Positions 1 to 11,966 of a stretch of 64,000 bases of DNA are shown piece after piece. Position numbers and translations under genes: made by a program. Under the pieces are notes generated by a model. The model saw only the letters and a program-made list of their open reading frames with translations. It was not told the origin of the DNA and ran no database searches. This DNA comes from Pseudopyrenochaeta lycopersici. Taxonomy: Eukaryota > Ascomycota > Dothideomycetes > Pleosporales > Pseudopyrenochaetaceae. The stretch is taken from NCBI GenBank assembly GCA_003313425.1, contig NHZP01000062.1:124001-188000 (forward strand). Direction: 5' to 3'. The number at the start of each line of letters is the position of its first letter. The first letter of the stretch is position 1.

Positions 1-1
1 C

Positions 2-1768
2 CCCATCAACAAATCTCCAGCAATCCTCCAAAACGAAACCGGGTATACCCCTCAAGCCTCACACCCCAATCGATCGCGCTCCCGATCCCTATGGATTCTC
101 TTGCGGGAATGGAAATGGGAGTTTGCTACATGGCTGCTTGGCTCAGGTGCTCTTGCTGCGATCATCGTCCTCCTCATCTGGTTCAAAGATCGATCGCTTA
201 AGGAGTGGACAGCAGATATCCGACTCGCATCCGTTATAGCAGCTCTCTCGCAACTTGCACAGTCGGCTCTTCTGTTTTCAGTCTCGTCTTGTATTGGACA
301 GTTAAAATGGGGCTGGCTGCGAAAGGAGCGTTCAGCCTTGGACATCGATAGGTTCGAAGGGGCATCTCGTGGACCCCAAGGCAGCTTGATGCTGCTTCTC
401 AGCACCCGGCCGTGAGCGAATAATCTCATCGAATCCACTATATATTGACGAATATAGGCATTTTGTTTCTATCGGAGCTCTTGCAACGATATTGCTGCTG
501 GGCTTCGCGCCGTTCGCACAACAATCTACCACGATTGTTGTAAGGAAGGTAATTGACACCGACTCTCCAAGCAACGCCACGATCGGTCGATCGGTCCAAT
601 ATACGAACAGCGCCTCGAATACGAGTTTTGCAGATAGAGCACGAACTTTAGACACTTCCAACACTATAATAGGTTCAACCGTATGTAAGTATGCCAGTGG
701 AAGGCTGAATTACAAGAGCTTGACCAACTTTACGATATTGATATTGACCGCTTCTAGTTCATCCACTGATGGTGAGGGGAATACTATCAGGCATACTTGA
801 TGACATTGTGAGTCTCTCAGATGTAACAGGGTCTTGTCAAGCCGAGGCATGTACAATGGCTCCCTACACCACGCTTGCCGTGTGTGCTTCCATTGAAGAT
901 GTTTCCTCCACAGGAACCATTTCCAACCAAATGGTGAACAAATCCACGGTTCCCGTCTTCTCCTTGTCCGAGACAAAGTGGCAGCCGCTTTCACAACGCT
1001 TGACCGTGTCGGACACGTTTTGGATTACCAGCCCTTTCACTCATTCAAGTTGTCAGATGTAAGGCCCGATAGGGTGTTAGATGTCACGTGTGGATCTCCA
1101 AGTTGCGAGATCCTAGATGGTAGCACAAACTCTCGGGTGTAACCACTTGGCAGAGGGACACACAAAAAGGCAGAAAATAGAGAACACACAATCAATCACT
1201 TTCATCATCAAAAATTCATCAAAGATCAAGCCAAATAGTCCTTGAATCTGACACAAGTATACTGGGAGGCAACTCGAAATTAAGAAACATGGCAGAAGTA
1301 TTTGTTGCCTACTATCCGCCCTGCAATGAGCAGTCCCAGCCACGATCGAACTGGCGTAAAGAACTTGAAGAGGCTGGAAATTGGAAGGCATTCAAAGGCA
1401 CACTAAATCTGTGTCTCCAGACGCTCAATTCAACTTTCAACTCCACCATGGACACGACTGTCATCGAAACAAAGACGAACCTGAGCTGGAAAAAAATGCC
1501 AGGGTCGAGTTTGGACGAAATATCTTGTCTCACGGAGCCACACGATGGTAACGAGTTCTGCGTCGGAGGTATCGATATGGTGCAATGGTCTACACAAATC
1601 TCAAACTCACTTTGGGGCGCCGTCTCCATCTACGAAGATTACGATAATTACTACACTGGCCAATGGGTGCCCAACATCGTCAACGATGTGATCGGTCCGA
1701 CACCCGCATATTGCAGTCCTGACTTAGGGCAAGGCCTGGGGCTGGAAGGCTTCACAACAGGCATGTAG
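2..1768 (+). pseudogene. DUF3176-family membrane protein gene, truncated at both ends
   Basis: The open frame enters from the left window edge, so the true start lies outside. The opening segment (from about 101) has two hydrophobic spans and a GASRGPQGSLMLLL motif followed by VSIGALATILLLGFAPFAQQ, the signature of the fungal DUF3176 family (predicted plasma- or endomembrane proteins of unknown role). I infer introns at 412-457 (46 nt) and 685-757 (73 nt); with these removed the frame runs into the cysteine-rich block ending PYTTLAVCASIEDVS. A later segment (about 1230-1765) has the family's ECNLCLQT-like stretch with NxS/T glycosylation sites. The structure between 1060 and 1230 is not resolved. 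The reading frame ends at TAG 1766-1768, whose bases are the first bases of the hAT-1 terminus, so the normal C-terminal membrane region is lost. Confidence 0.7.
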
Positions 1769-4718
1769 GTAATAATTATGTTATATTATATAGTTATATT
1801 GTTAGATAACTACATAATACATAACTGTAACTGCCTCAGGCAGTTATGTTGCCTAAGTTATATAGTTATATAACTCTACAGTATCTTTTGGTGTTGCTGG
1901 CCGCTGCATGGAGATGTGAGGTGTCAAAGTTGCCAGGTAAATCAAGGACGCTCGAGCCCATTTTACCTACAAAAGGGGCTAGTTTTAAACATATTCCGCC
2001 TGTGCGCGCGTCGCTTGGGGGCTCTATGTCCCGTACCGACCCCTGAGCCCTGCCAAAAAGGTAACATCTGCACTCTGCCATCCACATCTTTTTGGTCCCT
2101 CCCTGCATTTTCAAATACACTATGGATAGGACCCAAAGAACAACTAGGGCTTCTCGACGAGCCCAAGAAGAAGCCAGCGAAGAACTCTCAACGATCTCCG
2201 AGCTTGATTCGCGCGACTTTGACGACTTAACGCTTGCCCGCAAGGACACGCACCACCAAGCCGGTATACCACAAAAAAGGCGCCGGAGAGCACGGGAGGC
2301 AGATGAACTTTGGAGCTTTGCATTAGATGAGCCTCCTGAAGGCAAACCACAGCGTGGCAACTCGAATCAAGAGATCTTTTACTGCAGGCGGTGTAGAAAG
2401 GGACTTACTAGTGCAACTGCCTTCCGCCTGCATCTCCGGACAACTCACGGCCTGCATATTTTATCGAATAAGAAACCAAAGGTGGAAGAGGAGTCGAATC
2501 GCCTCGCTGCTAGCTTTAACATCCAGCAACAGCGTGCAGAGAGTACAGCGGAGGCCCTAAAGGCTCGAGTTCTTCGCGATTCGGTGAACCAAGCTGACTG
2601 GCTAAACGTACTGGTTATGATGATAGTCAACCACAACCTCCCTCACACGATAGTCGAGTGGCCTGAGTTCCACCTCCTCATGAAGATATCAAATTACACA
2701 CTGGTTGAGCGCGACGGTCCGGTTAAAAAGTCTCGCTGGTCTGTTAGAAAGCTGCTAGGAAAGACATATAAAGTTCAAAAGGAAGTTATTAAGCAAAAGC
2801 TTGCTGAATCGCTCTCTAAAATACACTTTACTACGGATATTTGGACCTCACCAAACAAGAGCCACTACCAGGCGATTACGGCTCACTTTGTGGACAAGCT
2901 AGGGAGGTTGCAGAAGGCTACATTAGCTCTTCGTGAGCACAAGGATGGTCATGGTGCTGATGAACAGGAGCAAATATTCTTTAAAGTCCTGCAGGAGTAC
3001 GAGATTAACGAAGAACGGTTAGGTTATATTACTGGTAGGCATTAAATCTAATAATAAAACCCTTCGAAGTCTATTTAATGGCTAATTGCCTATATACAGG
3101 AGACAACCACGGTTCAAATGATAAGATTTGCCGCCTTCTCGCTCGTCGCTTCCAACACTGGGGCGCTCAGCAACACCGAATTCGATGTATGGGTCATATT
3201 CTTAACTTGGCTTGCCAAGCCTTCCTCTTTACAAGGAATAAAGATGCGGTAGAGCTAGCTATTAAGGCAGCAGAGGAGCTTCGGCAAGAGGAAGAGAGGC
3301 TTGGACTTCACTCAGAGGACGAGTATGATCAGAATGAGACTACTCAGGAAGAGTGGAGAAAGTTTGGTCCACTAGGAAAGATCCACAACGTCGCTGTATG
3401 GCTCCGTCGCTCACCATGTCGGTATCAAAGATTTGTTGAACTAGCTGGAAGAATCCTCCCCCGGGACAATGATACGCGCTGGAATTCATGGCTAACAATG
3501 TTGGAGGCGGCAATTCAACTAGAGAACTACGTAAGAGTCTTTATTGATAAGAACTGGGATGATATGCAGAAGAACTTTATCGATCGCGATGAGTGGGAGA
3601 GCTTGAAGGAGACGAGGGATATTTTAAAGCCCTTTCGCGACACTACCGCCATTCTCGAACGGGATAATGCGACGCTCGATCAGGTGCTAGAGTCAATGGA
3701 TTACCTTATCAGCCATATTAAAACGAAGCAGAGCGAGCATACGGCCGACACCAACCTCTCTGCATCGCTTTTGTCCATGTGGTTCGCATTTGACAAGTAT
3801 TACAAACTTACCGATCGAACACCTGCATACGCTGGCGCACTGCTTCTTAATCCTACCTTCCGGAGACGATATCTTGAGGATGAGTGGAAAGCTGTTGAAG
3901 AAGTTTACCCAGGTACGATGGATCGGGCAATTGACGCCGTACGGAGATTGTGGATGAAGGAATATAAGTTTGTGGCTATTCCATGTGAAGCTTCAACGCC
4001 AATTGACCCAGAGTCCATTACCAATGCCCTTGAACGACACCGATTTGAAAGGGAGATGGCTAGGTCTACATCATCAGATGAGTTTAAGCAGTTTATTGAG
4101 GTGATTCTTATAGGATCTTGCTGCCTACAACTTTTACTAACATCTTTCTCTTATAGGGCAACCCCATACCGAGTATTGCTGGCTCTGCCCTTGATTGGTG
4201 GCTCGAACCTACCCAGCGTAACAACTTCCCACGCCTCTCACGCATGGCGATCGATCTCCTCTCTATCCCAGCGATGTCGGCCGAAAGCGAACGCGTATTC
4301 TCCGGAGCCAGGCGTACAATAACATGGGAGCGACACCAACTTGGCGCTGAGGTTGTTGAGCAGAGTGAGTGTTTGAAGAGCTGGATTAGATTAACAGCTA
4401 GGGACGGAAGGACAATGGCAGGTGATTTGGCTAGGGAGGTGCTGGAGGAGAGTAATGCAATGAGAGATGAAGCTACGGCGGCCGTGCCGGTGCTAGAAGG
4501 CCTCCTAAGTCTCTCTACATCGGCGGAGACTTCCTAATAAAGAAGTTTATATAAATATTGGCACCTATTTTGAGCTTCATGCATTCATCTCACTTTTTCG
4601 AAGGGCTTACTAACCCAGTCTTGGCATTTTAGGTAACTATATAACATAATATAACTGCCCTCAAGCGGTTATTATATAACTGGAACTGCCCTTCCAATTA
4701 TGTTATATAAGTTACCTA
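1766..4718 (+). mobile_element. hAT-1: hAT-superfamily DNA transposon, apparently intact
   Basis: A 2.95-kb element with an open spliced transposase gene. The outer ends are TAGGTAA (1766) and its complement TTACCTA (ending 4718), followed inward by AT-rich subterminal repeats related to TTATGTTATATAAGTTA. The last 88 bp (4631-4718) form a fold-back of their own: it begins TAGGTAACTATATAACATAA and ends with a near-complement. The 8 bp outside the ends do not match (caggcatg on the left, ctaccctg on the right), so the expected hAT target-site duplication is missing. Both flanking genes are broken exactly at the element. Confidence 0.8.
2122..4537 (+). CDS. hAT transposase (BED-type zinc finger, RNase H-like fold, dimerisation domain)
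   Basis: Cut-and-paste transposase, 764 aa in three exons (2122-3034, 3100-4100, 4157-4537). Introns of 65 and 56 nt have GT-AG ends and CTAAT/CTAAC branch sites; phases agree and no stop interrupts the frame. ATG 2122 was chosen because the upstream extension begins at a TTG. An N-terminal CxxC...HxxxxH finger (about residues 85-110) is the likely DNA-binding part. The catalytic D/D/E residues are visible in TTDIWTSPN, TGDNHGSND and AMSAESERVFSGARR; the last block opens the C-terminal hAT dimerisation domain. A RWNSW block, common in fungal hATs, lies between. It could still be active. Confidence 0.88.
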
Positions 4719-4774
4719 CTACCCTGCTTCACAAGAAGGATTGAGAACATCGCCGTCTCCATGACTAAGGCGTA

Positions 4775-6051
4775 ATGGTTACTGGCGACAACATGCAAAC
4801 TGCGCGAGCTGTCGCGACCGAGTGCCTCATCTACACTGAGGGCGGCGTTGTCATGGAGGGCCCGGAATTCCGCCGACTATCCGAGGATGAAATGGACCAG
4901 GTTCTACCACGACTTCAAGTCCTGGCACGTTCTTCCCCAGAGGATAAGAGGATTCTCGTCACACGTCTTAAGGCCCTAGGCGAGATTGTCGCCGTGACGG
5001 GAGACGGCACCAATGATGCGCCAGCTCTCAAGGCTGCGAACATCGGATTTTCTATGGGCATTTCCGGTACCGAAGTCGCAAAGGAGGCCTCTGCCATCAT
5101 TCTCATGGACGACAACTTCACGTCTATCATCACCGCTCTCATGTGGGGACGAGCCGTCAATGACGCCGTGCAGAAATTCTTACAAGTAAGTCTAATGCGC
5201 CTGAATACATTTCAATATACTGACCAAACTAGTTCCAAATTACTGTCAACATCACCGCTGTCTTGTTGGCTTTCGTCACAGCTGTATACGATGACGAAAT
5301 GAAGCCTGCCCTCAAGGCTGTGCAACTACTCTGGGTCAACTTGATCATGGATACATTTGCCGCTCTTGCGCTTGCTACCGATCCACCAACAGAGAAGATC
5401 TTGGACCGCCCTCCACAGGGCAAAGATAAACCTCTGATTACGACGACTATGTGGAAGCAGATTACTGGCCAAAATATCTACAAACTCACGGTCATCTTCG
5501 TCCTCTATTTCGCTGGCGGAGATATCCTCGGGTATGATCTCTCAATTCCCGAAAAGAAGCTCGAGCTCGACACAGTCATCTTCAACAGCTTCGTTTGGAT
5601 GCAGATCTTCAACATCTTTAACAACCGACGTCTCGATAACAAGCTCAACGTGCTCGAGGGAATTCTTAGCAATTTCTTCTTCATCGGTATTGTTATGCTG
5701 ATCATTGGCCTACAGGTCATGATCATCTTCGTCGGCGGCCGAGCGTTCCAGATCACGCCTGGCGGCATTGACGGCACGCTGTGGGCCATCTCCATTGTTA
5801 CTGGCTTCATATGTATTCCATGGGCAGTAGCCATTCGGTACTTCCCTGATGAGTGGTTTGCGGTCATAGCGGCGTTCGTTGGCAAGCCTGTTGTCATCGT
5901 TTACAAGTGGTGTTGCCAGGGTGCATCAAAGGTTAAGGGGTTATTTAAGAAGAGCAAGAACAATAAGGAAAGTGATGCGGAGGCGGGAATTGCCCCACCC
6001 ATCGTTGTGGTCGACAATGATGCTCCTACGACAGAGAAGGATAAGTCATGA
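4775..6051 (+). pseudogene. C-terminal half of a PMC-type P-type Ca2+-transporting ATPase
   Basis: The remaining part carries MVTGDN, the hinge motif [12 protein letters not shown] and membrane helices M5-M10, including VQLLWVNLIMDTFAALALATDPPTE, which is typical of vacuolar/plasma-membrane Ca2+ pumps (Pmc1/NCA2-3 group). A 47-nt intron (5186-5232, tactgac branch site) must be removed to join QKFLQ to FQITVNIT. The N-terminal cytosolic domain, helices M1-M4, the phosphorylated DKTGT aspartate and most of the nucleotide-binding domain are absent: homology fades just upstream of 4775, about 55 bp from the right end of hAT-1, with a stop (TAA 4766) in frame. It cannot pump ions as it stands. The C-terminal tail is basic and then acidic. 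Confidence 0.85.
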
Positions 6052-6545
6052 GCATTACGAGGCTTTGCAATTGTCCTTAGAATGCATATTGTATCATAGT
6101 TTCTTTGACGTTATACGCGTAGATTACAATATCCAATTACATGAAATAATGACGCAATGATATGTTATAATCCTTCCGTGTCTTCGCTATGTTTCTATAG
6201 AATTCCTAAGCATGTGAGAGTGCGATCTGCAGAAGTGGGCGAACAAGTGGGCATAATGTATATGCGGAAGGCAACGGAATGAATAAGAGACGAGGCTCCG
6301 ATTTCATCTCTCACAAGTCATCATCCAACGAATGCGTCGCACATCCGATAACGAAACTCCCTTTCTGTTCCTTCACAATTCACTGCCCATCCACTCTCAA
6401 GACACAGTTAAGCCGGAGACACAACGGTACATTCTACCAATCACATACAGTACTCTACTGTACAGTCCCTAGCGAATGCGGTTTCACCCTTGTGGGCAGC
6501 AACACGATTTAAGGCCAATCCGCCAGCATGGTTTCGGCTTGTATA
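6052..6545. other. Gene-free stretch after the ATPase fragment
   Basis: Presumed 3' flank of the ATPase remnant. I see no convincing coding segment, terminal repeat or RNA gene here. Confidence 0.4.
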
Positions 6546-7232
6546 GTTATTGATGATGATGATGGATTGGATTGGATTGGATTGGATTTGTCCTACTCGG
6601 TTTTCAGCCGCGCTTTCTCCGCAGCTATGCCCGGTGGAGCTGGCGTGGCAGACAGCCGACGCGGTGCGGAAGTTGATCCGCGCCGCCTCACGTCACTCAA
6701 GAAGAGCCATCTGTCCTCAGAGGCCTGCCGATTTCCATCAACCGCTATCTACATATGCTTCTCAGGGCCATTTAGATACTGGTTCTACTGACTGAATACT
6801 GTGTTTCTAGGCTCGTAGAGGCGTTTTGCCTCGTCCGTCGCGTCCGCTTTACCTACAGTCTCCCCCCAGCGCTCGGCGTCGTCTGCGCGTCTCTGATCCC
6901 TACTTGCCCAAGGATCTGCGTTTGTTCCATATACTCGATGGCTTTGATGGCTAGCTGTGGCTTGCTCAGGATGGCCCGGAGGTTGTGTCGTCCGGATAGG
7001 TTGCCAAAGATGTGGTGCCGGAGGTCCTTGTACTTGCTGCAGCGGAGGAGGATGTGGGCGACAGTCTTCCGCCTCTCCCCACACTGACAGCGGGCGTTGG
7101 TAATGCCTGACACTCTTCGGCTGAAGAGAAAGTCGTTCAGGCCGACTTTCTCGGTGCGCAGCTGCACCAGCAGCGCACTTTCCCGCTTGCTCAGTTCCCT
7201 GTGGAGCTGGAGCACCTTCTTGGTTGGCCGTG
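6546..7232 (-). mobile_element. Tad/I-like LINE, 5'-truncated 3' end with simple-repeat tail
   Basis: Read on the minus strand, 7232-6853 encodes the C-terminal tail of a fungal non-LTR retrotransposon polyprotein: LSKRESALLVQLRTEKVGLN followed by a zinc-knuckle-like CQCGERRKTVAHILLRC. Downstream is about 250 bp of 3' untranslated sequence ending CCGAGTAGGA, then a tail of CCAAT and CAT repeats (plus strand 6551-6590). The reverse transcriptase is absent, the usual result of incomplete reverse transcription. The same 3' end occurs at about 28990-29120 with a different tail. The 5' end abuts the P450 remnant. Confidence 0.75.
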
Positions 7233-7234
7233 GT

Positions 7235-8815
7235 GTGTGTCTATATCAGGAAGCGAGCGCACAACATAGTCGATAATATTGTAGGAAAGGGAAGGATAGA
7301 CCTGAAGAAGGAATTTGCTTTGCCACTTCCACTGCAAACCATAAGCCTAGTCGCCGGCCTCGATCCTGAGCGATGGGAGTGGATTGGGCGATCCCTCGAA
7401 CTTTTTGGATCGCCTTTGACTTCTGAAAGTGGGTCCATTGAGGAGAAGATACAGGGAATCCTCGATATCCATGAGTACGTGAGGGGTTTAATTCAACAAA
7501 GGAAGCATGACCGTCGAGACGATTTGATTAGCCATATCCGGAACCAGCGAGATGCTGGCGTAGTAGAGATGGCAGACATGGAGCGTTTAGCCATGATACC
7601 GGAGCTGCTTCTAGCAGGACATGAAACGACTACCAATGTACTCTCCATGGGCACGGCGCGTCTCTTGCATCTCCAATTGTGGGATGAAGCGTGCAAGACT
7701 GGAGACAGCAGGAAGAAGGCGATTGAAGAGCTGTTGAGATACGAGTCAGCAATCACCGGTATTCGGCGAGAATGCACTCAAGACTACGAGATAGATGGCG
7801 TGCAGTTTCGAAAAGGAGAGAAAGTGTTTGCAGCGTACAACTCAGGCGGCAGGGATGCGTCCCGCTTCCAGGATCCCGATGTCTTTGACATGAACCGTCG
7901 ATCTAAAACACAACATCTTGGTTTCGGAAGAGGCATTCATGCTTGCTTAGGCGCGCCATTGGCCAGGTTACTACTTCGCATCGAGCTCGACGTGTTGCAT
8001 GAGCGTTTACCAGATCTGCGACTTGTCACTCCCTATGATGAGATTGAGTCTCATGCTGTAAAGGAAGGTCGGGGCGTAAGAGGCGTAGAAGTCGCCTGGA
8101 ACACGACGAAAGCATTGAACCAAATCGGGGAAAAAATCAAAAGTGCGTGAGAAGGACACATCAGGCGTAGAGTTACGACTCCGGATTGAGGACGTAAGCG
8201 AAATCGCGCACAACGTCCTTCAATTCACCCTTCGAGCTGCAGGAACTGAGACTGAACTCCCAAAATGGACGCCCGGTGCGCACATTGATATCAAAGTAGG
8301 TATGCTTGGGTACAGGCAATACTCCCTTTTCTCGAGCTACTGCGATACATCGAAGTGGCAGATCGCAGTACTTGTTGAAAGCAGCGGCTTGGACGGCTCC
8401 AAATTTCTACACAACCTGCGGAAAGGCGGCTCAGTAATAGCGCGAGGACCAAGAAACCATTTCGCATTGGAGAAGGCTCGGCGATACAACTTCATTGCTG
8501 GTGGCATTGGCATCACTCCGATTCGGCCAATGTTAGAGGTGGCGGAGCAGGAGGGCGCGCAATACAAGCTCATCTACTTGGGTAGCTCGCGCAAATGTAT
8601 GGCATATGCAGATGAAGTAGAGAAGCCCCACTCGGCTACAATCTGGCCGAAAGATAAAAGAGGGCGATACGATCTCTCCACACTTGCAAATGAATGGCTT
8701 GTGAATCTTCTGCTGTGGTCCTGAAAGACTGACGCTTGCTCTGGAGGAAGTATGCGCCTCGTTCCCAACATGGACGAGATAGGCTTTCTAAGAGGTGACA
8801 TTGGTACAGCCAAAG
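7235..8815 (+). pseudogene. Bacterial-style cytochrome P450 fused to a phthalate-dioxygenase-type reductase, decayed
   Basis: The P450 part (to about 8140) starts mid-protein and keeps the I-helix LLLAGHETTTN, the ExxR motif EELLR and the haem loop FGRGIHACLGAPLAR. There is no membrane anchor and the sequence looks like soluble bacterial enzymes. It is followed by a reductase with RQYSLFSS (flavin binding) and FIAGGIGITPIRPML (NAD-binding start). The order P450-reductase matches CYP116B-type self-sufficient enzymes, which end in a 2Fe-2S domain not found here. At least two frameshifts are visible: one near 8140-8150 between the modules and one near 8710, where CCGPERLTLALEEVCASF continues in another frame and then meets TAG. 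The N-terminus is cut at the LINE junction. Confidence 0.75.
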
Positions 8816-9278
8816 TTGTGACGGCAAGAGATGGTCCTAAATACCACATACAGCCTGGTGATCGTGACTAGATGACGGTTATTGAATGCATAAATGTCGC
8901 CAAACGCCGTATAGCCATGGTTATCGCTAAAGGGAAGGTGTTCCAAAACGTCTAGTTTAATAAGGACGCAGGTCTTCCAGATAACTAGGTAATCGCCTAT
9001 AGCGAAACCAGATAGTCTAATAACAGATTAGGTTTTATATAGCTTACAGAGGTGTTTAACCTTCGTACAAAGCAACACACTAAAGGCGTTAATTAACTCC
9101 TTATTATAGATAGACATAGCAGCCACTGCTTAGAGCTATTTAAGACCTACGCAAGGGAATAAATCACTTACGCCCGACAGTCTCAACACTTTGCACATGC
9201 TTATCTTCTGTCGCTTACAATTTAGGGAAGGAGATACTCTCTGTTAGATAACTGAGTTACCCTATTATAGTTGTGGAA
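8816..9278. other. AT-rich gene-free stretch
   Basis: No coding or repeat structure that I can support. Many TAA/TAG trinucleotides and short TATA tracts suggest mutated, non-functional sequence. Confidence 0.35.
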
Positions 9279-9660
9279 TTATATGGTCCCAGGGACGGGG
9301 GAATTCAACATATTCGATGTTGTAGCTCGACACATTTGTTTGGCTCTCTCCTTGGGGCTTATGTTAATGAGTGGTCCATGCTTCAGAAGCACCGTCGGAG
9401 ACTTACGATCTAGGCTGTGCCCTGTGATTTCGCTCAACGGGACCTCATCGCCGTCTCTCACAGAGGGTTTTGGAACAATGCTGGAGCGCAGTGTCTGTTT
9501 CTTCGTTGCAAAGGAAGCGCTGAGAACGCTCCCGATTACTTGGGGAAAGTGCCTCCGAAGAAAAGGCTTTCCCGCTGGTAAACAGGCGCACACAATAGCG
9601 ATATGCATCTCAACCACCCTATGTTCATTTAACATTAGTCATATCCTTTGTCCAAACAGT
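9279..9660 (-). pseudogene. C-terminal fragment of a fungal rhodopsin-like integral membrane protein
   Basis: The minus strand encodes VEMHIAIVCACLPAGKPFLRR, i.e. the end of the last membrane helix and the start of the cytosolic tail in the large fungal rhodopsin-domain family (PF20684-type proteins). The comparable segment in the complete gene at 46548-47961 reads LGVICASAPALKVFFRR. Only the final helix and the polar tail are present, with no upstream helices. Treat it as a fragment. The family match rests on this one motif. Confidence 0.5.
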
Positions 9661-10185
9661 GCGAATGGGAATGCATTGTACTAACCACCACGCCAAGCTG
9701 TAAGTCATGTCCCATGTCACATCTCCGTTGCCAACTCCGTTGACAATTATATTCAACCTAACGATACTCACAGCCAGTACCAACCCAACTGACATTAGAC
9801 ACTACCATTGCGGCCACCACTACTGCAACCGACGCTGACACAAGCATCTCGGTGCCGAACTAGACTGCGGCAAGCTGGCCCCACTTCAACAACTTGCTGA
9901 TGACAAGTCCAATCAGAATAACCAAGTGAGCCACGTAAAGAAGCGAGCCGTCGCAAAATCTTCTTTCGCCGCTTCCGTCTGCGACAAGATCTGCTTGATC
10001 TTCAACAACGCTAACGCGTTGGATGAATACAAGGGTTTTAAGCTAAAGGCGGGCCAGACCAAGCGATACAAGAAGCGAGTCGAAGAGTTGAAAACGGTAG
10101 TTACGACTAATCGTCAGCATAAGGATGTTAAGCATTTTCAGCAAGTATTGGGCAAGGCTCAGAGGGTGTTGAAGCTGTAGTCCTA
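9661..10185 (+). other. Unrecognised stretch with a small lysine-rich reading frame
   Basis: A plus-strand frame ending at 10180 encodes a charged, probably helical peptide (KKRVEELKTVVTTNRQHKD in its middle). It has no ATG at its beginning and matches nothing I know. It adjoins the point where hAT-2 homology stops (about 10185) and may be the broken end of another gene. Confidence 0.2.
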
Positions 10186-11260
10186 GGAACCGAGAGACTC
10201 TAGAAAATATTAGAGAAGAGTTTCTAGCATCTTCCACTGAGCTCAAGCGTGAGACAAGGTACTCTTCTACGCCATCTTGATTATCACCTTGCATCTGTCG
10301 AGCAGCTGCCTTGACCTCCTCTTGGTCCTTTGCAAATAAGAAGGCTTGGGCAGCGAGGTTGAGGATGTGGCCAAAACACCTCATACGATAGTGAGCTGCT
10401 GGGTAAGATCCAAGCTCTGCCTTCTTCATCGCTTCTTCAACGAACCGCATCATCTTATCGTTAGCCGAGGCGTTATCGCTAACAACGTAGCCGAGTAGAT
10501 GGAGGATTTCGTAAGAATTGAGTGTTCGAATAAGCGCGTCAGCTGTTTCCTGTCCGGTATGAGATTGGAGCTCAGGCAATGCGATCAGAGCCTTCTTGAG
10601 CTTGCCTTCGTCAATGAACTGTGCGCAGATAGCCATGAGGTTCTTCCGATTTGGTGAGGACCAGCAGTCCACAGCAAAGTGAATCTTGTACCCAGAGCGC
10701 TGGAGCTTTGATTTAAGGATATTCCGATGGGTGACGTAAGACTTCTTCATCAACTTTGGAAGAGTACCGCGCGACTGGAGCAGTTGACCTCCAACTGCCG
10801 GGTTTGTAGCTTTTAGTAAGTCCTCTAACTCTAGCCATTCGACGGCGCTGATAGGTAAATTTCGCACAGTAATAAGCCGGACGAGAGCCTCGTTAAAGCG
10901 CTCTCGATTAATAACGTCACCCATCCTCTGCTGAGCGACGCGCTCCATCTGCGCGTTCATCTTCGACAGAGTTGCTGCAAAGCTTCTTTTAAGAGGACTG
11001 TCAGCAGCTGACGCTGCCGCCAGCTTCTTTTCCTCCGGTTTCTGGATTCCATAGGTAGACTTAAGGTGCGCCCACGCTGACTTGGAGTTGGTATACCGTT
11101 TTGAGCAGAGCTTACAGTAATAGTAGAGCCCGGATCCGTGGTGTATCGCCTCTCTATCCTCTTCCCTGCCTTCACGACAATATAGCCAGATATCCGACCG
11201 AGTTATCCGCCGTTTGCACTTAGAAGAGGAGGAATCTGAGGTTGTTAGCGATGAACTGGC

Positions 11261-11966
11261 CATACATGGCTATATGAATATTCAAATAACGTCTTATATG
11301 AATATAATATATACTTACGTATCCATATTCATGCATATTCATATAAGGGAGGGGGTTTCTGATTGGCTCAAATTAGATCTAATCTCTTGATCAGATCTTA
11401 GAGAAAACTCTTCAATCAACGCATCCTAGGCATTAGCATATTGCTTGTTAACACCTATGGCTTCTCAGGCTTCTGAGATATGAGTCTCATGGACTAACAG
11501 CTCTTACAGCGTACCTACGGCTTAGCTGTATGGCTATCGATATCCTCTCTGTACCAGCAGAATTAGCAGAGCCAGGGCGGACCTTTTCAGGACCTAGGCG
11601 CACAGCTATATGGGATGGGCTACGACTGCTGATTGAGAAGATTGAGAAGATTTAGTGTATGGGCAACTGGCTGCTAGAGGGACATAGTAGACCCACAGCT
11701 GAGGGCGGGATAGGCCTCCCCTGTGATCCAGAGGCTATAGATGGTGACATCTAATAGCGTACAGGTCAGATAGGAGTAATTGAGGTAGTTTTTGGGCTAT
11801 ACAGGTACATCAATTGATTTCCTCACTTCACTGCAGTGGCTTGGCATCACGTGAGCCCTTATATGAATATGCATGAATATGTTATATGAATATGTGTTTT
11901 GCTAGATAAGTTGAATATAATATTAATATAAGAAAATCAGTGTGAATATTCATATAGCCATGTATG
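11261..11966. mobile_element. Nested non-autonomous hAT element with perfect terminal repeats and 8-bp target duplication
   Basis: The ends are perfect 24-bp inverted repeats (from 11261, beginning CATACATGGCTATATGAATA; mirrored at 11943-11966). The insertion is flanked by GAACTGGC at 11253-11260 and 11967-11974, the 8-bp duplication expected of hAT transposition. Inside is a second inverted repeat, ATGCATATTCATATAAGGG near 11331 and its exact complement near 11858, then AT-rich subterminal repeats. The core (about 11530-11690) is a decayed hAT C-terminus, so this is probably an internally deleted relative of an autonomous hAT. Confidence 0.88.
11530..11690 (+). pseudogene. Decayed hAT transposase C-terminus inside the nested element
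   Basis: Read on the plus strand the segment gives MAIDILSVPA, then a SAEPERTFSG-like block (here LAEPGRTFSGPRRTAIW), then IEKIEKI-stop and a GNWL remnant. This is the hAT dimerisation domain with several substitutions and stops; the catalytic glutamate survives as AEP. It lies opposite in orientation to the interrupted hAT-2 gene, so it belongs to the inserted element. Confidence 0.6.

Noticed and set aside
11261..11263. ATG 11263 as the native start of the hAT-2 transposase
   Set aside because: The codon belongs to the terminal repeat of the nested element; the interrupted gene continues upstream to 12085.
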